Shown one piece after another: positions 1 to 14,419 of a stretch of 24,681 nucleotides of DNA; position 1 is the first letter of the stretch; every line of letters begins with the position of its first letter. The notes under the pieces were generated by a model. The model was given only the letters and a program-made list of their open reading frames with translations, did no database searches and was not told where the DNA came from. The position numbers and the translations under genes are program-made. Source of the DNA: Paulinella micropora (taxonomy: Eukaryota; Cercozoa; Imbricatea; Euglyphida); NCBI GenBank assembly GCA_009731375.1, contig BJOX01000168.1, forward strand, positions 516,341 to 541,021, written 5' to 3'.

Positions 1-6
1 ATCATC

Positions 7-41
<35 letters not shown>

Positions 42-61
42 CATTATTATTATTATTATTT
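1..61. repeat. (ATT/ATC)n microsatellite
   Basis: Trinucleotide array of ATT with interspersed ATC units at the left edge of the window. It directly abuts the first SINE-like copy. ORFs crossing it are homopolymeric and not coding. Confidence 0.95.
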
Positions 62-292
62 GGACACCGTGATAGCCCAGTGGTCAAGTTCTACCATCTG
101 GGCCCTGTCGCCAGTTCGATTCCCGTCGGTGCCATCAGTATTTTCATTGAACATACCGGTCCGTCTGGAAGTGTTGGAACTGCCCTTGCGGGGGTGTCAT
201 TAGAGCCTATCGTCAATTCTTCGTACTCCCCTCACGGGTGAGACGATGGAGGCGCATGTGCAGAAATGCATCAGCCATTGACAGAGAAGCAC
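62..292 (+). mobile_element. tRNA-derived SINE-like repeat, copy A
   Basis: The head looks tRNA-derived. TAGCCCAGTGG at 73-83 matches the pol III box A, and AGTTCGATTCC at 113-123 is one base from the box B consensus. The ends of the head (GACACCG and CGGTGCC) can nearly pair like an acceptor stem. A ~150-bp unrelated body follows, ending in CAGAGAAGCAC and then a (TTA)n tail. The same head-body-tail order recurs at 371, 643, 2365 and 2845. The T stem pairs poorly, so this is not a working tRNA gene. The SINE class is inferred from structure. Confidence 0.75.
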
Positions 293-355
<63 letters not shown>

Positions 356-370
356 TATTATTACTATTAG
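293..370. repeat. (TTA)n microsatellite tail
   Basis: A nearly pure TTA array between SINE-like copies A and B. It looks like the expanded 3' tail of copy A into which copy B inserted. Confidence 0.9.
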
Positions 371-602
371 TGGCACCGCGATAGCCCAGGTCTACCATCT
401 GGGACCTGTCGCCAGTTCGATTCCCGTCGGTGCCAGTATTTTCAAAGGATATTTTCTTTGAAAGTATTGGTCTGTCTGGAAGGCTTGGAGTTGCCTTGCG
501 GGGGTGTCAGTAGAGCCTATCGTCAAATCTTCGTACTCCCCTCACGGGTGAGGCGATGGAGGCACATGTGCAGAAATGCATTCGCCATTGACAGAGAAGC
601 AC
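371..602 (+). mobile_element. SINE-like repeat, copy B
   Basis: Same family as the copy at 62. Here the head begins GGCACCG and pairs perfectly over 7 bp with CGGTGCC at its end, so this copy keeps the tRNA-like acceptor stem best. It has lost several bases in box A (GCCCAGGTCTACC instead of GCCCAGTGGTCAAGTTCTACC). The body carries scattered substitutions compared with copy A, so the copies are not recent identical duplicates. Confidence 0.75.

Positions 603-642
<40 letters not shown>
603..642. repeat. (TTA)n microsatellite
   Basis: Pure TTA array between SINE-like copies B and C. Confidence 0.9.
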
Positions 643-707
643 GGACACCGTGATAGCCCAGTGGTCAAGTTCTACCATCTGGGCCCTGTCGCCAGTTCGA
701 TTCCGTT
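643..707 (+). mobile_element. SINE-like repeat, copy C (cut by gap)
   Basis: Only the tRNA-like head (box A, box B) is visible before the N gap at 708. The sequence matches copy A except near the gap edge, where base quality may be poor. Confidence 0.7.
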
Positions 708-1531
708 NNNNNNNNNNNNNNNNNNNNNNNNNNNNNNNNNNNNNNNNNNNNNNNNNNNNNNNNNNNNNNNNNNNNNNNNNNNNNNNNNNNNNNNNNNNNN
801 NNNNNNNNNNNNNNNNNNNNNNNNNNNNNNNNNNNNNNNNNNNNNNNNNNNNNNNNNNNNNNNNNNNNNNNNNNNNNNNNNNNNNNNNNNNNNNNNNNNN
901 NNNNNNNNNNNNNNNNNNNNNNNNNNNNNNNNNNNNNNNNNNNNNNNNNNNNNNNNNNNNNNNNNNNNNNNNNNNNNNNNNNNNNNNNNNNNNNNNNNNN
1001 NNNNNNNNNNNNNNNNNNNNNNNNNNNNNNNNNNNNNNNNNNNNNNNNNNNNNNNNNNNNNNNNNNNNNNNNNNNNNNNNNNNNNNNNNNNNNNNNNNNN
1101 NNNNNNNNNNNNNNNNNNNNNNNNNNNNNNNNNNNNNNNNNNNNNNNNNNNNNNNNNNNNNNNNNNNNNNNNNNNNNNNNNNNNNNNNNNNNNNNNNNNN
1201 NNNNNNNNNNNNNNNNNNNNNNNNNNNNNNNNNNNNNNNNNNNNNNNNNNNNNNNNNNNNNNNNNNNNNNNNNNNNNNNNNNNNNNNNNNNNNNNNNNNN
1301 NNNNNNNNNNNNNNNNNNNNNNNNNNNNNNNNNNNNNNNNNNNNNNNNNNNNNNNNNNNNNNNNNNNNNNNNNNNNNNNNNNNNNNNNNNNNNNNNNNNN
1401 NNNNNNNNNNNNNNNNNNNNNNNNNNNNNNNNNNNNNNNNNNNNNNNNNNNNNNNNNNNNNNNNNNNNNNNNNNNNNNNNNNNNNNNNNNNNNNNNNNNN
1501 NNNNNNNNNNNNNNNNNNNNNNNNNNNNNNN
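708..1531. other. Assembly gap (N)
   Basis: Run of 824 N. It lies inside a SINE-like copy on the left and a TTA array on the right, a typical place for assemblies to break. Its true length is unknown. Confidence 1.
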
Positions 1532-2364
<833 letters not shown>

Positions 2365-2552
2365 GGACACCGTGATAGCCCAGTGGTCAAGTTCTACCAT
2401 CTGGGCCTGTCGCCAGTTCGATTCCCGTCGGTGCCACCAGTATTTTCATTGAACATATCGGTCTATTTCTGGACCAGTATTTTCATTGAACATACCGGCC
2501 CGTCTGGAAGTGTTGGAACTGCCCTTGCGGGGGTGTCATTAGAGCTTATCGT
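2365..2552 (+). mobile_element. SINE-like repeat, copy D (internal-duplication subfamily)
   Basis: Same head as the other copies. It differs from copy A by an internal tandem duplication of about 37 bp in the body: the segment containing CAGTATTTTCATTGAACATA occurs twice, separated by CGGTCTATTTCTGGA. It is truncated by the gap at 2553. Confidence 0.75.
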
Positions 2553-2717
2553 NNNNNNNNNNNNNNNNNNNNNNNNNNNNNNNNNNNNNNNNNNNNNNNN
2601 NNNNNNNNNNNNNNNNNNNNNNNNNNNNNNNNNNNNNNNNNNNNNNNNNNNNNNNNNNNNNNNNNNNNNNNNNNNNNNNNNNNNNNNNNNNNNNNNNNNN
2701 NNNNNNNNNNNNNNNNN
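2553..2717. other. Assembly gap (N)
   Basis: Run of 165 N inside SINE-like copy D and the array that follows. Confidence 1.
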
Positions 2718-2844
2718 TATTGTTATTATTATTGTTATTATTATTATTATTATTATTGTTATTATTATTATTATTATTATAACTATTACTATTACTATTA
2801 ATTACTATTACTATTATTATTACTATTATTATTACTATTATTTT
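2718..2844. repeat. (ATT/ACT)n microsatellite
   Basis: Imperfect TTA array with ATTG and ACT variants, ending at SINE-like copy E. Confidence 0.9.
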
Positions 2845-3112
2845 GGACACCGTGATAGCCCAGTGGTCAAGTTCTACCATCTGGGCCCTGTCGCCAGTTC
2901 GATTCCCGTCGGTGCCACCAGTATTTTCATTGAACATACCGGTCTATTTCTGGACCAGTATTTTCATTGAACATACCGGCCCGTCTGGAAGTGTTGGAAC
3001 TGCCCTTGCGGGGGTGTCATTAGAGCTTATCGTCAATTCTTCGTACTCCCCTCACGGGTGAGACGATGGAGGCGCATGTGCAGAAATGCATCAGCCATTG
3101 ACAGAGAAGCAC
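2845..3112 (+). mobile_element. SINE-like repeat, copy E (internal-duplication subfamily)
   Basis: The full-length member of the subfamily with the duplicated CAGTATTTTCATTGAACATA segment. It differs from copy D by very few bases over the shared part, so D and E are close relatives, while A and B lack the duplication. It ends in GAGAAGCACTAGCAC and then (TTA)n. Confidence 0.8.
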
Positions 3113-6712
<3,600 letters not shown>

Positions 6713-6722
6713 GTAAAGAAAC

Positions 6723-6822
6723 AATCAAGGAATCAATGAATCAATCAATCAATCAATCCGTCAATCAGTCAATCAGTCAATCAGTCAATCGATCAATCAG
6801 TCAGTCAGTCAGTCAATCAACT

Positions 6823-6854
<32 letters not shown>

Positions 6855-6901
6855 GACCAACTAATCAATCAATCAATCAATCAATCCAATCAATCCAATC
6901 A

Positions 6902-6944
<43 letters not shown>

Positions 6945-7027
6945 TCAGTCAATCAATTCAATCAATCAATCAATCAATCAATCGATCAATCAATCAATCA
7001 ATCAGTCAATCAGTCAATCAGTCGATC

Positions 7028-7080
<53 letters not shown>

Positions 7081-7161
7081 GCAATGATTGATTGATTGAT
7101 TGGTTGGTTGATTGATTTGATTGATTGATTTGATTTATTGATTTGATTTATTGATTTCATG

Positions 7162-7206
<45 letters not shown>

Positions 7207-7316
7207 ATTGCTTGATTGATTTGATTGATTGATTTGATTGATTGATTTGATTGATTGATTTGATTGATTGATTTGATTGATTGATTTGATTGATTGATTT
7301 GATTGATTGATTTGAT
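6723..7316. repeat. (TCAA)n then (TTGA)n: inverted microsatellite pair
   Basis: About 300 bp of imperfect (CAAT)n switches near 7027 (GTCGATCATTGATT) to about 290 bp of (ATTG)n, the reverse complement of the same motif. The two halves can pair as a very long hairpin. They lie in intron 4 of the host gene. Confidence 0.95.
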
Positions 7317-7648
7317 TCGTCTCTTGGTGTAGTAGATGTATGTATTTAGGAAACACCTCACACTTCACTCAGTTGAGGGGTTCATAGCGAACTCATGTAT
7401 TCCTGTCTTTCTGCATTCTAAGAACTTACAGACAGACAAACAGACAGACAGACAGATAGGGAAATTGCCAAGATGAAAACAGGAAGCCTTTCGCGATGGT
7501 TTTCCATTATATCTATCTATCTATCCATCTATCCATCATCCAACTAAGTTATCTATCTAAGTATCCATCATCCATCTAAGTTATCTATCTAAGTTACCTA
7601 TCCATCTATCTATCTATCTACCTATCTGTCTATCTGTCTATTTATCTA

Positions 7649-7702
<54 letters not shown>

Positions 7703-7758
7703 CCCCGGAAACTTGCCACCTGTTTTTCTCTCACTCTCTTCTTTTAGTCTTTAGATGA

Positions 7759-7817
<59 letters not shown>

Positions 7818-7818
7818 T

Positions 7819-7863
<45 letters not shown>

Positions 7864-7965
7864 CTCTCTCTCTTTCTCTCTTTCTATCTATCTATCTATC
7901 TATCTATCTCTTGGTCTCTTCTTTTTGTCTTTAGATGTGTGGTGTGGGTACATCACATGTCTTTC
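7317..7965. repeat. Intron 4 interior: (CAGA)n and (TCTA)n arrays
   Basis: A short stretch of ordinary sequence (7317-7425), (CAGA)n near 7430-7457, ordinary sequence, then (TCTA)n from about 7508 to 7905 interrupted at 7702-7758. I see no coding exon here. Confidence 0.85.
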
Positions 7966-7988
7966 AGGAACAATAAATAGATAGATAA

Positions 7989-8035
<47 letters not shown>

Positions 8036-8077
8036 TTGGGTAGGTAGGTAGGTAGGTAGATAGATATTGGGTAGATG

Positions 8078-8111
<34 letters not shown>

Positions 8112-8136
8112 CAGACAGATAGATAGATAGACAGAC

Positions 8137-8409
<273 letters not shown>

Positions 8410-8875
8410 NNNNNNNNNNNNNNNNNNNNNNNNNNNNNNNNNNNNNNNNNNNNNNNNNNNNNNNNNNNNNNNNNNNNNNNNNNNNNNNNNNNNNNNNNNN
8501 NNNNNNNNNNNNNNNNNNNNNNNNNNNNNNNNNNNNNNNNNNNNNNNNNNNNNNNNNNNNNNNNNNNNNNNNNNNNNNNNNNNNNNNNNNNNNNNNNNNN
8601 NNNNNNNNNNNNNNNNNNNNNNNNNNNNNNNNNNNNNNNNNNNNNNNNNNNNNNNNNNNNNNNNNNNNNNNNNNNNNNNNNNNNNNNNNNNNNNNNNNNN
8701 NNNNNNNNNNNNNNNNNNNNNNNNNNNNNNNNNNNNNNNNNNNNNNNNNNNNNNNNNNNNNNNNNNNNNNNNNNNNNNNNNNNNNNNNNNNNNNNNNNNN
8801 NNNNNNNNNNNNNNNNNNNNNNNNNNNNNNNNNNNNNNNNNNNNNNNNNNNNNNNNNNNNNNNNNNNNNNNNNNN
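8410..8875. other. Assembly gap (N)
   Basis: Run of 466 N between an inverted repeat copy and a (TAGA)n array. Such inverted structure may be why the assembly broke. Confidence 1.
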
Positions 8876-8932
<57 letters not shown>

Positions 8933-8933
8933 C

Positions 8934-9011
<78 letters not shown>

Positions 9012-9048
9012 CTCAAAGAGCTCGTGACTAACGGGCCTTCTCTACTCT

Positions 9049-9063
9049 ACCTATCCATCTATC

Positions 9064-9133
<70 letters not shown>

Positions 9134-9202
9134 ATCTATATCTATATCTATATCTATCTATATCTATCTATCTATCTATATCTATCTATATCTATATCTA
9201 TG

Positions 9203-9255
<53 letters not shown>
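9049..9255. repeat. (TCTA)n / (TATATC)n array
   Basis: TCTA units with TATATC variants in intron 4, switching strand relative to the (TAGA)n that ends at about 9011. Confidence 0.95.
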
Positions 9256-9345
9256 GGTGGGGTGCCTTATGTGTGCCTAGCCATACGCCTATAAGTCACA
9301 TGCCGAAATAGCGACGGGAAGCACAATCCTGTTCCCTCAGGGTGC

Positions 9346-9664
9346 CCTTTCTCGCTTGTTGAGCCCGGAATAAAACCCACAGTGCTCTGTCGGTTTATAC
9401 TAGACTGTCGAACAGTCTCGAAACTCCATCTGCTTACTTGGTCCTCTGTAATGGAGGTGGGAGCTCGTTCTGCAAGGGGCGCTTATGGAACGAGCCCTGG
9501 CCCCGCCTGGTACTAGGGAGATTTGGTATTGCCTGTATCAGTCCCTTCCGTGCAAACATCACGGCTTAGCTGGGCATCGGGTTAATACTTTACCCACAGA
9601 CTTCCTGGTTGACGAAATCAGAAGCTCCTTTTTTCTGACATTAATCGATATTTCATCTGTCTGT
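9346..9664 (+). mobile_element. TCTA-tailed dispersed repeat, copy 2
   Basis: About 320 bp from CCTTTCTCGCTTGTTGAGCC to CATCTGTC, then (TCTA)n. It matches 12469-12784 at high identity and the inverted copy at 8236-8409. The 90 bp before it (9256-9345) may be the 5' part missing from the other copies. Near TTAGCTGGGCATCGGG and CTGGTTGACGAAATC there is a weak resemblance to tRNA boxes A and B, so a SINE is possible but not shown. It lies in intron 4 of the host gene. Confidence 0.7.
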
Positions 9665-9746
9665 CTATCTATCTAGTGTATCATACGTCTCTCTCAGGAA
9701 CAATTCACACAGCTCAACGACGTCGTCACTATCTATCTATCTATCC

Positions 9747-9804
<58 letters not shown>

Positions 9805-9820
9805 TTATCTATTTTGTCAG
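9665..9820. repeat. (TCTA)n array with a truncated exon-5 copy
   Basis: At 9698-9730 an acceptor CTCTCAG is followed by codons for EQFTQLNDVVT, aligned with DQFTQIKELFT of the exon at 9821. The copy then dissolves into (TATC)n without a donor. It is a broken duplicate of exon 5. The (TCTA)n array continues to about 9810. Confidence 0.7.
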
Positions 9821-10622
9821 GATCAATTCACACAAATCAAAGAGCTCTTCACTAACCTGCAAGACGGGCTCGTTGAACAGGTCTATATCTATATCTATAT
9901 CAATATCTATATCTATATCTATATCTATATCTATATCTATATCTATACCTATACCTATACCTATATCTATATCTATATCTATATCTATATCTGTATCTAT
10001 ATCTATGTCTATCCTCACTAACCTGCAAGACGGGCTGGTTGAACAGGTCTATATCTATATCTATATCTATATCGATATCTATATCTATATCTATATCTAT
10101 ATCTATATCTCTATATATCTATATACCTCCTCACTAACCTGCAAGACGGGCTGGTTGCACAGGTCTATATCTATATCTACATCTATATCTATATCTAGAT
10201 CTAGATCTAGATCTAGATCTATATCTATATCTATATCTGTCTATATCTATATCTATATCTATATCTATATCTATATCTTATAGATATATATCTATATATT
10301 TATATATCTATATATCTATATATCTATATATCTTCAGGCAGTGAACTCGCACATGCAGCAAAGACAGACCAACACGCTCTTATGGCTGCTCTTTTCTCTC
10401 TCCTTGCTGTCCACGACCGTTACTTTTATTACTTGCCTGCTGATGATCGACCGTTACGCGGCCGGGCCGCACGTGCCAGTGAGCCGTTCGAGGACGTTCA
10501 CCGTCATGTCCGTTACGTTAGCCATTGTGCTGGGCGGACTGAGTGTGGTGGTTCTGGCTGCCGTCTCAAGTTTAGGTAGGCAGCAGGGCAGAGGTACTAC
10601 GCAGACCAAAAAGAGTAAGTGA
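9821..10622 (+). CDS. Helical exon plus two-TM C-terminal exon (inferred end of the DEP gene)
   Basis: Two exons: 9821-9880 (acceptor TTGTCAG, donor GTCTAT) encodes DQFTQIKELFTNLQDGLVEQ, a short amphipathic helix. The exon 10338-10622 (acceptor TCTTCAG) starts AVNSHMQQRQTN and ends TTQTKKSK at TGA. The last exon has two membrane segments, around LLWLLFSLSLLSTTVTFI and VMSVTLAIVLGGLSVVVL, separated by a short loop with a basic-proline stretch. Phase 0 at every junction fits the exon ending SMSWE at 6712. The six exons then total 813 nt, exactly 271 codons. I infer a membrane-anchored DEP protein. The missing piece of evidence is a transcript bridging 6712 to 9821. Confidence 0.65.
9881..10337. 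repeat. (TATATC)n intron with two truncated exon-5 copies
   Basis: The last intron is a hexanucleotide (CTATAT)n array with AGATCT and CTATAC variants. At 10014-10046 and 10130-10162 it carries copies of the last 33 nt of exon 5 (CTCACTAACCTGCAAGACGG onward), each with its AG|GT donor context but no acceptor or exon start. The second has one change, GTTGCACAG for GTTGAACAG. Confidence 0.85.
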
Positions 10623-10807
10623 GCGTTTTTCTTGTTTTTCAACTTTTTCTTTTTCTTTTTTCTTTTTCGAACGGCTTTTAATAATTGAAGAACGCTTGCT
10701 TTTCGTTGTATACTAATATTATATGTAAACTGACATCCATTAAAAATGCATTTTTACCGCAATTATGTTCTCTCTCTATATATATATATGTTATATATAT
10801 ATATATG

Positions 10808-10850
<43 letters not shown>

Positions 10851-11147
10851 CCTACCAAAGAGCCTCGGCAATATCATCCAAGGAGACGGGGCCACAGCAA
10901 ACACTTTTATTCAATAATACAATACTTGCCACTTGTAGGAATAATTTTTTACGCAAACACTTTTCAAGTAATAATACAATGCGGCTTGCTGTATGCATCA
11001 CCCCCCGGATAGCCGGTAAAAAGTACCTTTTCCTGGTGACAGGTGCACCAGCTTGTTTTTCAGTATTATTTGTCCGGATTGGACCTGATGCCATTTTATT
11101 CCTGGTCTGTTGCCGTTTTCCTTTTTGGCTTCACTGAGCTAATATAA
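10623..11147. repeat. 3' flank of host gene with (TA)n and short direct repeats
   Basis: Pyrimidine-rich sequence follows the stop codon. (TATATG)n occupies about 10775-10852. A 27-bp direct repeat beginning GCAAACACTTTT and ending AATAATACAAT occurs at 10897-10923 and again, slightly diverged, at 10953-10980. CCACTTGTAGGAATA at 10929 recurs at 11308. I see no convincing gene; the longest reading frames have no recognisable domain. Confidence 0.6.
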
Positions 11148-11291
11148 CGAGACATCATTCTCATCTTTTGAGGACTGTGTTTGGTTGTATTACCGACTTT
11201 TTACGAGCTATCGTNNNNNNNNNNCGAGACATCATTCTCATCTTTTGAGGACTGTGTTTGGTTGTATTACCGACTTTTTACGAGCCATCGT
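11148..11291. repeat. 67-bp duplication flanking a 10-N join
   Basis: The 67 bp at 11148-11214, beginning CGAGACATCATTCTCATC, is repeated at 11225-11291 with one mismatch (GAGCTATCG against GAGCCATCG). Exactly 10 N lie between. This looks like two contig ends that overlap but were not merged, so it is probably a false duplication. Confidence 0.85.
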
Positions 11292-11717
11292 TGGGGGCAT
11301 TACATTGCCACTTGTAGGAATAAGTGGGAAGCGTAAGAGTAAAATGGAAGTGGTACCAAGAGATATTAACACAAAACTGGAAAAGTGAAGCGTAAACTTA
11401 AAAAAAAAAAAAAAAAAAAAAAAAACCAACTTGAAAAAGCCTGTGACTCGAAGTTGAAGAAAGGCGAAAGAAAGGGGACTCCAAGAGTTGAATCAAACTT
11501 CCAACTTGAGAAAGAAACTTGACGGCTTGAAGCACTCTGATTGAGGAGTTGAAGAACGTCAGTTGAAAAAATGTTCGGAAAGTGAAGTGAGATAAGCGGG
11601 AAGCCTCCGCGTAAAAGTAAAATGAAAGTGGTATCAAGACTGAGCCCTCAGCTCATCATCTGAGTATTAATACAAAAGTATTGTCACGCGACCACTGCCT
11701 CTTTTTCAAGTTCAACT
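11292..11717. repeat. Short direct repeat and poly(A) tract
   Basis: TAAGTGGGAAGCGTAAGAGT with following AAAATGGAAGTGGTACCAAG (11321-11370) recurs in diverged form at 11592-11639. Between them is a run of about 26 A (11399-11425) that could be a retroposon tail, followed by Lys/Leu-rich low-complexity sequence with repeated ACTTGA/GTTGAA words. I see no gene. Confidence 0.6.
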
Positions 11718-11960
11718 GTCGGTTATATTCAAAAGATATTACTATTTAATGCAAGCCGGGTGTATTTATCCATCCAATTCCAAGCACGCTGAAAATAACC
11801 TAATCTTCCTCCTCAACAAAAGAGAGGAAACCAGTAGGCGGAAAATGTAGAGACTCAGAGCCAAGCAACAAAACTTGAGGAAACAGAGCCATTTCCCAGT
11901 GTCCGCCCTAACGATAATATTATCAGGCGTAAAAAGTAGTACCTGTTACTTGTCTTTTAC
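11718..11960. repeat. Dispersed ~240-bp repeat, copy 1
   Basis: From GTCGGTTATA through CCATCCAATTCCA, GAAAATAACCTAATCTTCCT and CCTAACGATAATATTAT this matches 13856 onward, with many small indels. ACGATAATATTA here and TAATATTATCGT about 40 bp later are perfect 12-bp inverted repeats. In this copy the sequence continues into ordinary host DNA, unlike copy 2. Confidence 0.8.
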
Positions 11961-12243
11961 TAGTAATATTATCGTCACCGTCACAGTTTTCAACCGGCTC
12001 AAAGTATATAAAAAAGGATATAACCATATCTTGACTAGATATATTAGCTCATCTATACATCACTGTGTATAGGGGTATAAGAAAAGGTCGCATATTTACC
12101 TATCTGCGCCTACAATCCCCCCTCCCCGTCTTATACTGGAACAGTGGTTAATAGGGGTAGATCGGTAAACAAGAGATAGATGCATAAGTAGGTAGGTAGG
12201 TAGGTAGGTAGATGGATGGATGGATGGATAGATTTATAGATAT

Positions 12244-12335
<92 letters not shown>

Positions 12336-12418
12336 GTAGGTAGATACATAGCTGCGCAGTCTGGAGTCAGATATTGATTGATTGATTGATTGATTGATTG
12401 CTTGTTTGATTGATTGAT

Positions 12419-12468
<50 letters not shown>
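11961..12468. repeat. Unannotated stretch with (TAGG/TAGA)n, (ATTG)n and (TCTA)n
   Basis: 11961-12180 is ordinary sequence without a recognisable gene. (TAGG)n, (GGAT)n, (TAGA)n and (GACA)n fill 12188-12345, followed by a short (ATTG)n near 12373-12420 and (TCTA)n to 12467, which abuts the next dispersed repeat. Confidence 0.85.
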
Positions 12469-12784
12469 CCTTTCTCGCTTGTTGAGCCCGGAATAAAACC
12501 CACAGTGCTCTGTCGGTTTATACTAGACTGTCGACAGTCTCGAAACTCCATCTGCTTACTGGGTCCTCTGTAATGGAGGTGGGAGCTCGTTCTGCAAAGG
12601 GCGCTTATGGAACGAGCCCTGGCCCCGCCTGGTACTAGGAAGGTTTTGGTATCGCCTGTATCAGTCCCTTCCGTGCAAACATCACTGCTTAGCTGGGCAT
12701 CGGGTTAATACTTTACCAACAGACTCCCTTGGTTGACGAAATCAGAAGCTCCTTTTTCTGACATTAGTCGATATCTCATCTGTC
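12469..12784 (+). mobile_element. TCTA-tailed dispersed repeat, copy 3
   Basis: Direct-orientation copy of the repeat at 9346-9664 with scattered single-base differences. It begins at the same base and ends in CATCTGTC followed by (TATC)n. Both flanks are TCTA arrays, so this family inserts into, or seeds, that microsatellite. Confidence 0.85.
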
Positions 12785-13013
12785 TATCTATCTATCTATC
12801 TGGGCGTAGAAGATGCATAGACCTCCTCCCGCCACCTGCAGCATGATCTTGTTTTCCACCTGCCAGACAGCACAACATATCTCTGTACAACTATGCAAGC
12901 ATGATCTTGTTTCCTTCCCTCCTTCCTTCCTGTCTGTCTGTCTGTCTTGTCTTTCCTTCCTTCCTTCCTTTCTTTCTTTCTTTCTTTTATTGCCACCTGC
13001 CAGACAACACAAT
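12785..13013. repeat. Partial repeat words and (CCTT/TCTG)n
   Basis: Short units CATGATCTTGTTTTCCACCT and CACCTGCCAGACA(A/G)CACAA appear here and again within the tandem duplication that follows. (CCTT)n, (CTGT)n and (TTTC)n occupy about 12910-12988. Confidence 0.8.
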
Positions 13014-13450
13014 ATGTCTATGCACGGTCTTGTTTTGCACTTAACACATTCATATATGCGTAATTATGAAGCTATTTTTGCATGATCTTGTTTTCCACCT
13101 GCCAGACAACACAATATATATGCACGTGTCGACGTGTCAAAAACGTTTGTGTGTGCTACGTGTTTGTGGCAGCAAACTTAGAGTGTGTAATTGTTGGTTA
13201 TTCTCCTCGTGAGGAGTATGTGTAGGTATGTCTATGCGTGATCTTGTTTTGCACTTAACACATTCATATATGCGTAATTATGAAGCTATTTTTGCATGAT
13301 CTTGTTTTCCACCTGCCAGACAACACAATATATATGCACGTGTCGACGTGTCAACAACGTTTGTGTGTGCTACGTGTTTGTGGCAGTACAAACTAGAGTT
13401 AGAGTGTGTAATTGTTGGTTATTCTCTTCGTGAGGAGTATGTGTAGGTAT
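13014..13450. repeat. 214-bp tandem duplication
   Basis: Unit 1 (13014-13227) and unit 2 (13228-13450) are nearly identical, from ATGTCTATGC to GTGTAGGTAT. Each contains GCACGTGTCGACGTGTC and an inverted repeat CTCCTCGTGAGGAG that is weakened to CTCTTCGTGAGGAG in unit 2. There is no open frame of note. It could be a satellite seed or part of a larger repeat. Confidence 0.9.
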
Positions 13451-13855
13451 AAGTGTAGGAGTGTTGACAGAACCGATAGGAGGGTGTTTTGACTATACTT
13501 GTATGTGTCTGTTAAGCACTCCTCTGACTCGACAATGTGTCGACAATCTAACTCGTGAGCACCCTAATGTTTCTGCCCCACTGAGTACACTTTCTATGCC
13601 CCCTACACACTCCAAACACACTGCTTGAGGTGTCAAAATTGTACACACAACGATTGTCTTGCCCTGCCGCTTTGTGGGCCTCTATGCAAGATTTCACGTT
13701 GTTTCTGTGCACTGCAAGCTTCTAACACCTCCCCAACTCCTTTATTACACTCCTCCACTACCTTTCCTTCTTTCTTTGCTTAGGGGAGTGACCTTTTTCA
13801 AATTGCTGCAATGAAATCTGGAGGATATAAAAATCTAGGCTGGGACTCCACTTTT
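13451..13855. other. Unannotated host sequence
   Basis: Ordinary-complexity sequence with no supported gene, RNA or repeat. CTCGACAATGTGTCGACAAT near 13528 echoes the GTCGAC words of the preceding duplication. Confidence 0.5.
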
Positions 13856-14105
13856 GTCGGTTATAATAATCAAAAGATATTATTTATTGTAAGCCGGGGT
13901 ATTAATCCATCCAATTCCACAGCACTCTGAAAATAACCTAATCTTCCTCTGCAAAGAGAGGAAACCAGTACGGCGGAAAATGTAGGAGACTGTCAGCCAA
14001 AGCAACAAAAAGGGAACAGAGAAGCATCCCAGTGTCACCCCTAACGATAATATTATACTGCTTAAAATGGTAGTACTGGTTATGAATCGTAATACTATCA
14101 GTAGT
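13856..14105. repeat. Dispersed ~240-bp repeat, copy 2 (abuts viral element)
   Basis: Matches the repeat at 11718 through CCTAACGATAATATTAT. Similarity then weakens (GGTAGTACTGGTTA against AGTAGTACCTGTTA; GTAATACTATC against GTAATATTATC) and disappears by about 14105. Past that point the sequence becomes AT-rich and viral genes start, so the host-virus junction is placed here by comparison with copy 1. Confidence 0.7.
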
Positions 14106-14419
14106 ATAGGGTGCCACTTCGGCACACTTTTTCAGTGCAGTTTCATCACAGAAACCACACTAAGAGCAGTTATTCATTATTTCGTCTATCTATTTATAAC
14201 AAATACAGACAGACAAAAGAAAGAAAAACTGCTACCTTTAAATAATTATTATTAAATTACCTTTTTGAAGTCTTCTCCAGTATTCTCAACCTACCACACA
14301 CAACAAGTATGGTAGATAAAATTTCTTTGAAATGAAGAGTGCTTTTGCACAATTTTTTAATTGAATACACACTAGTTTATACTCCTATGTGCAAAAGGAG
14401 TTAGTAGTAATAACTACTA
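14106..14419. other. Candidate left terminal region of the element
   Basis: No ORF with coding character. A 5-bp hairpin GTGCCACTTCGGCAC lies at 14111-14125, close to the inferred junction. AGTAGTAATAACTACT (about 14403-14418) is an inverted repeat immediately 3' of the minus-strand gene and could help end transcription. A terminal repeat is expected here but its partner is outside the window. Confidence 0.45.

Noticed and set aside
62-135. Functional tRNA gene
   Set aside because: Box A and box B are present, but the T stem does not pair and the same head recurs with a common non-tRNA body, so it is a tRNA-derived repeat.
7026-7368. Asn/Gln/Ser/Ile repeat protein (INQSINQS)
   Set aside because: It is a pure translation of (TTGA)n. 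No non-repeat coding sequence is attached.
11908-11960. Geminivirus/circovirus-like rolling-circle origin at TAATATTATC
   Set aside because: The nonanucleotide TAATATTAC is not matched and there is no Rep gene; the palindrome is part of a dispersed AT-rich repeat.
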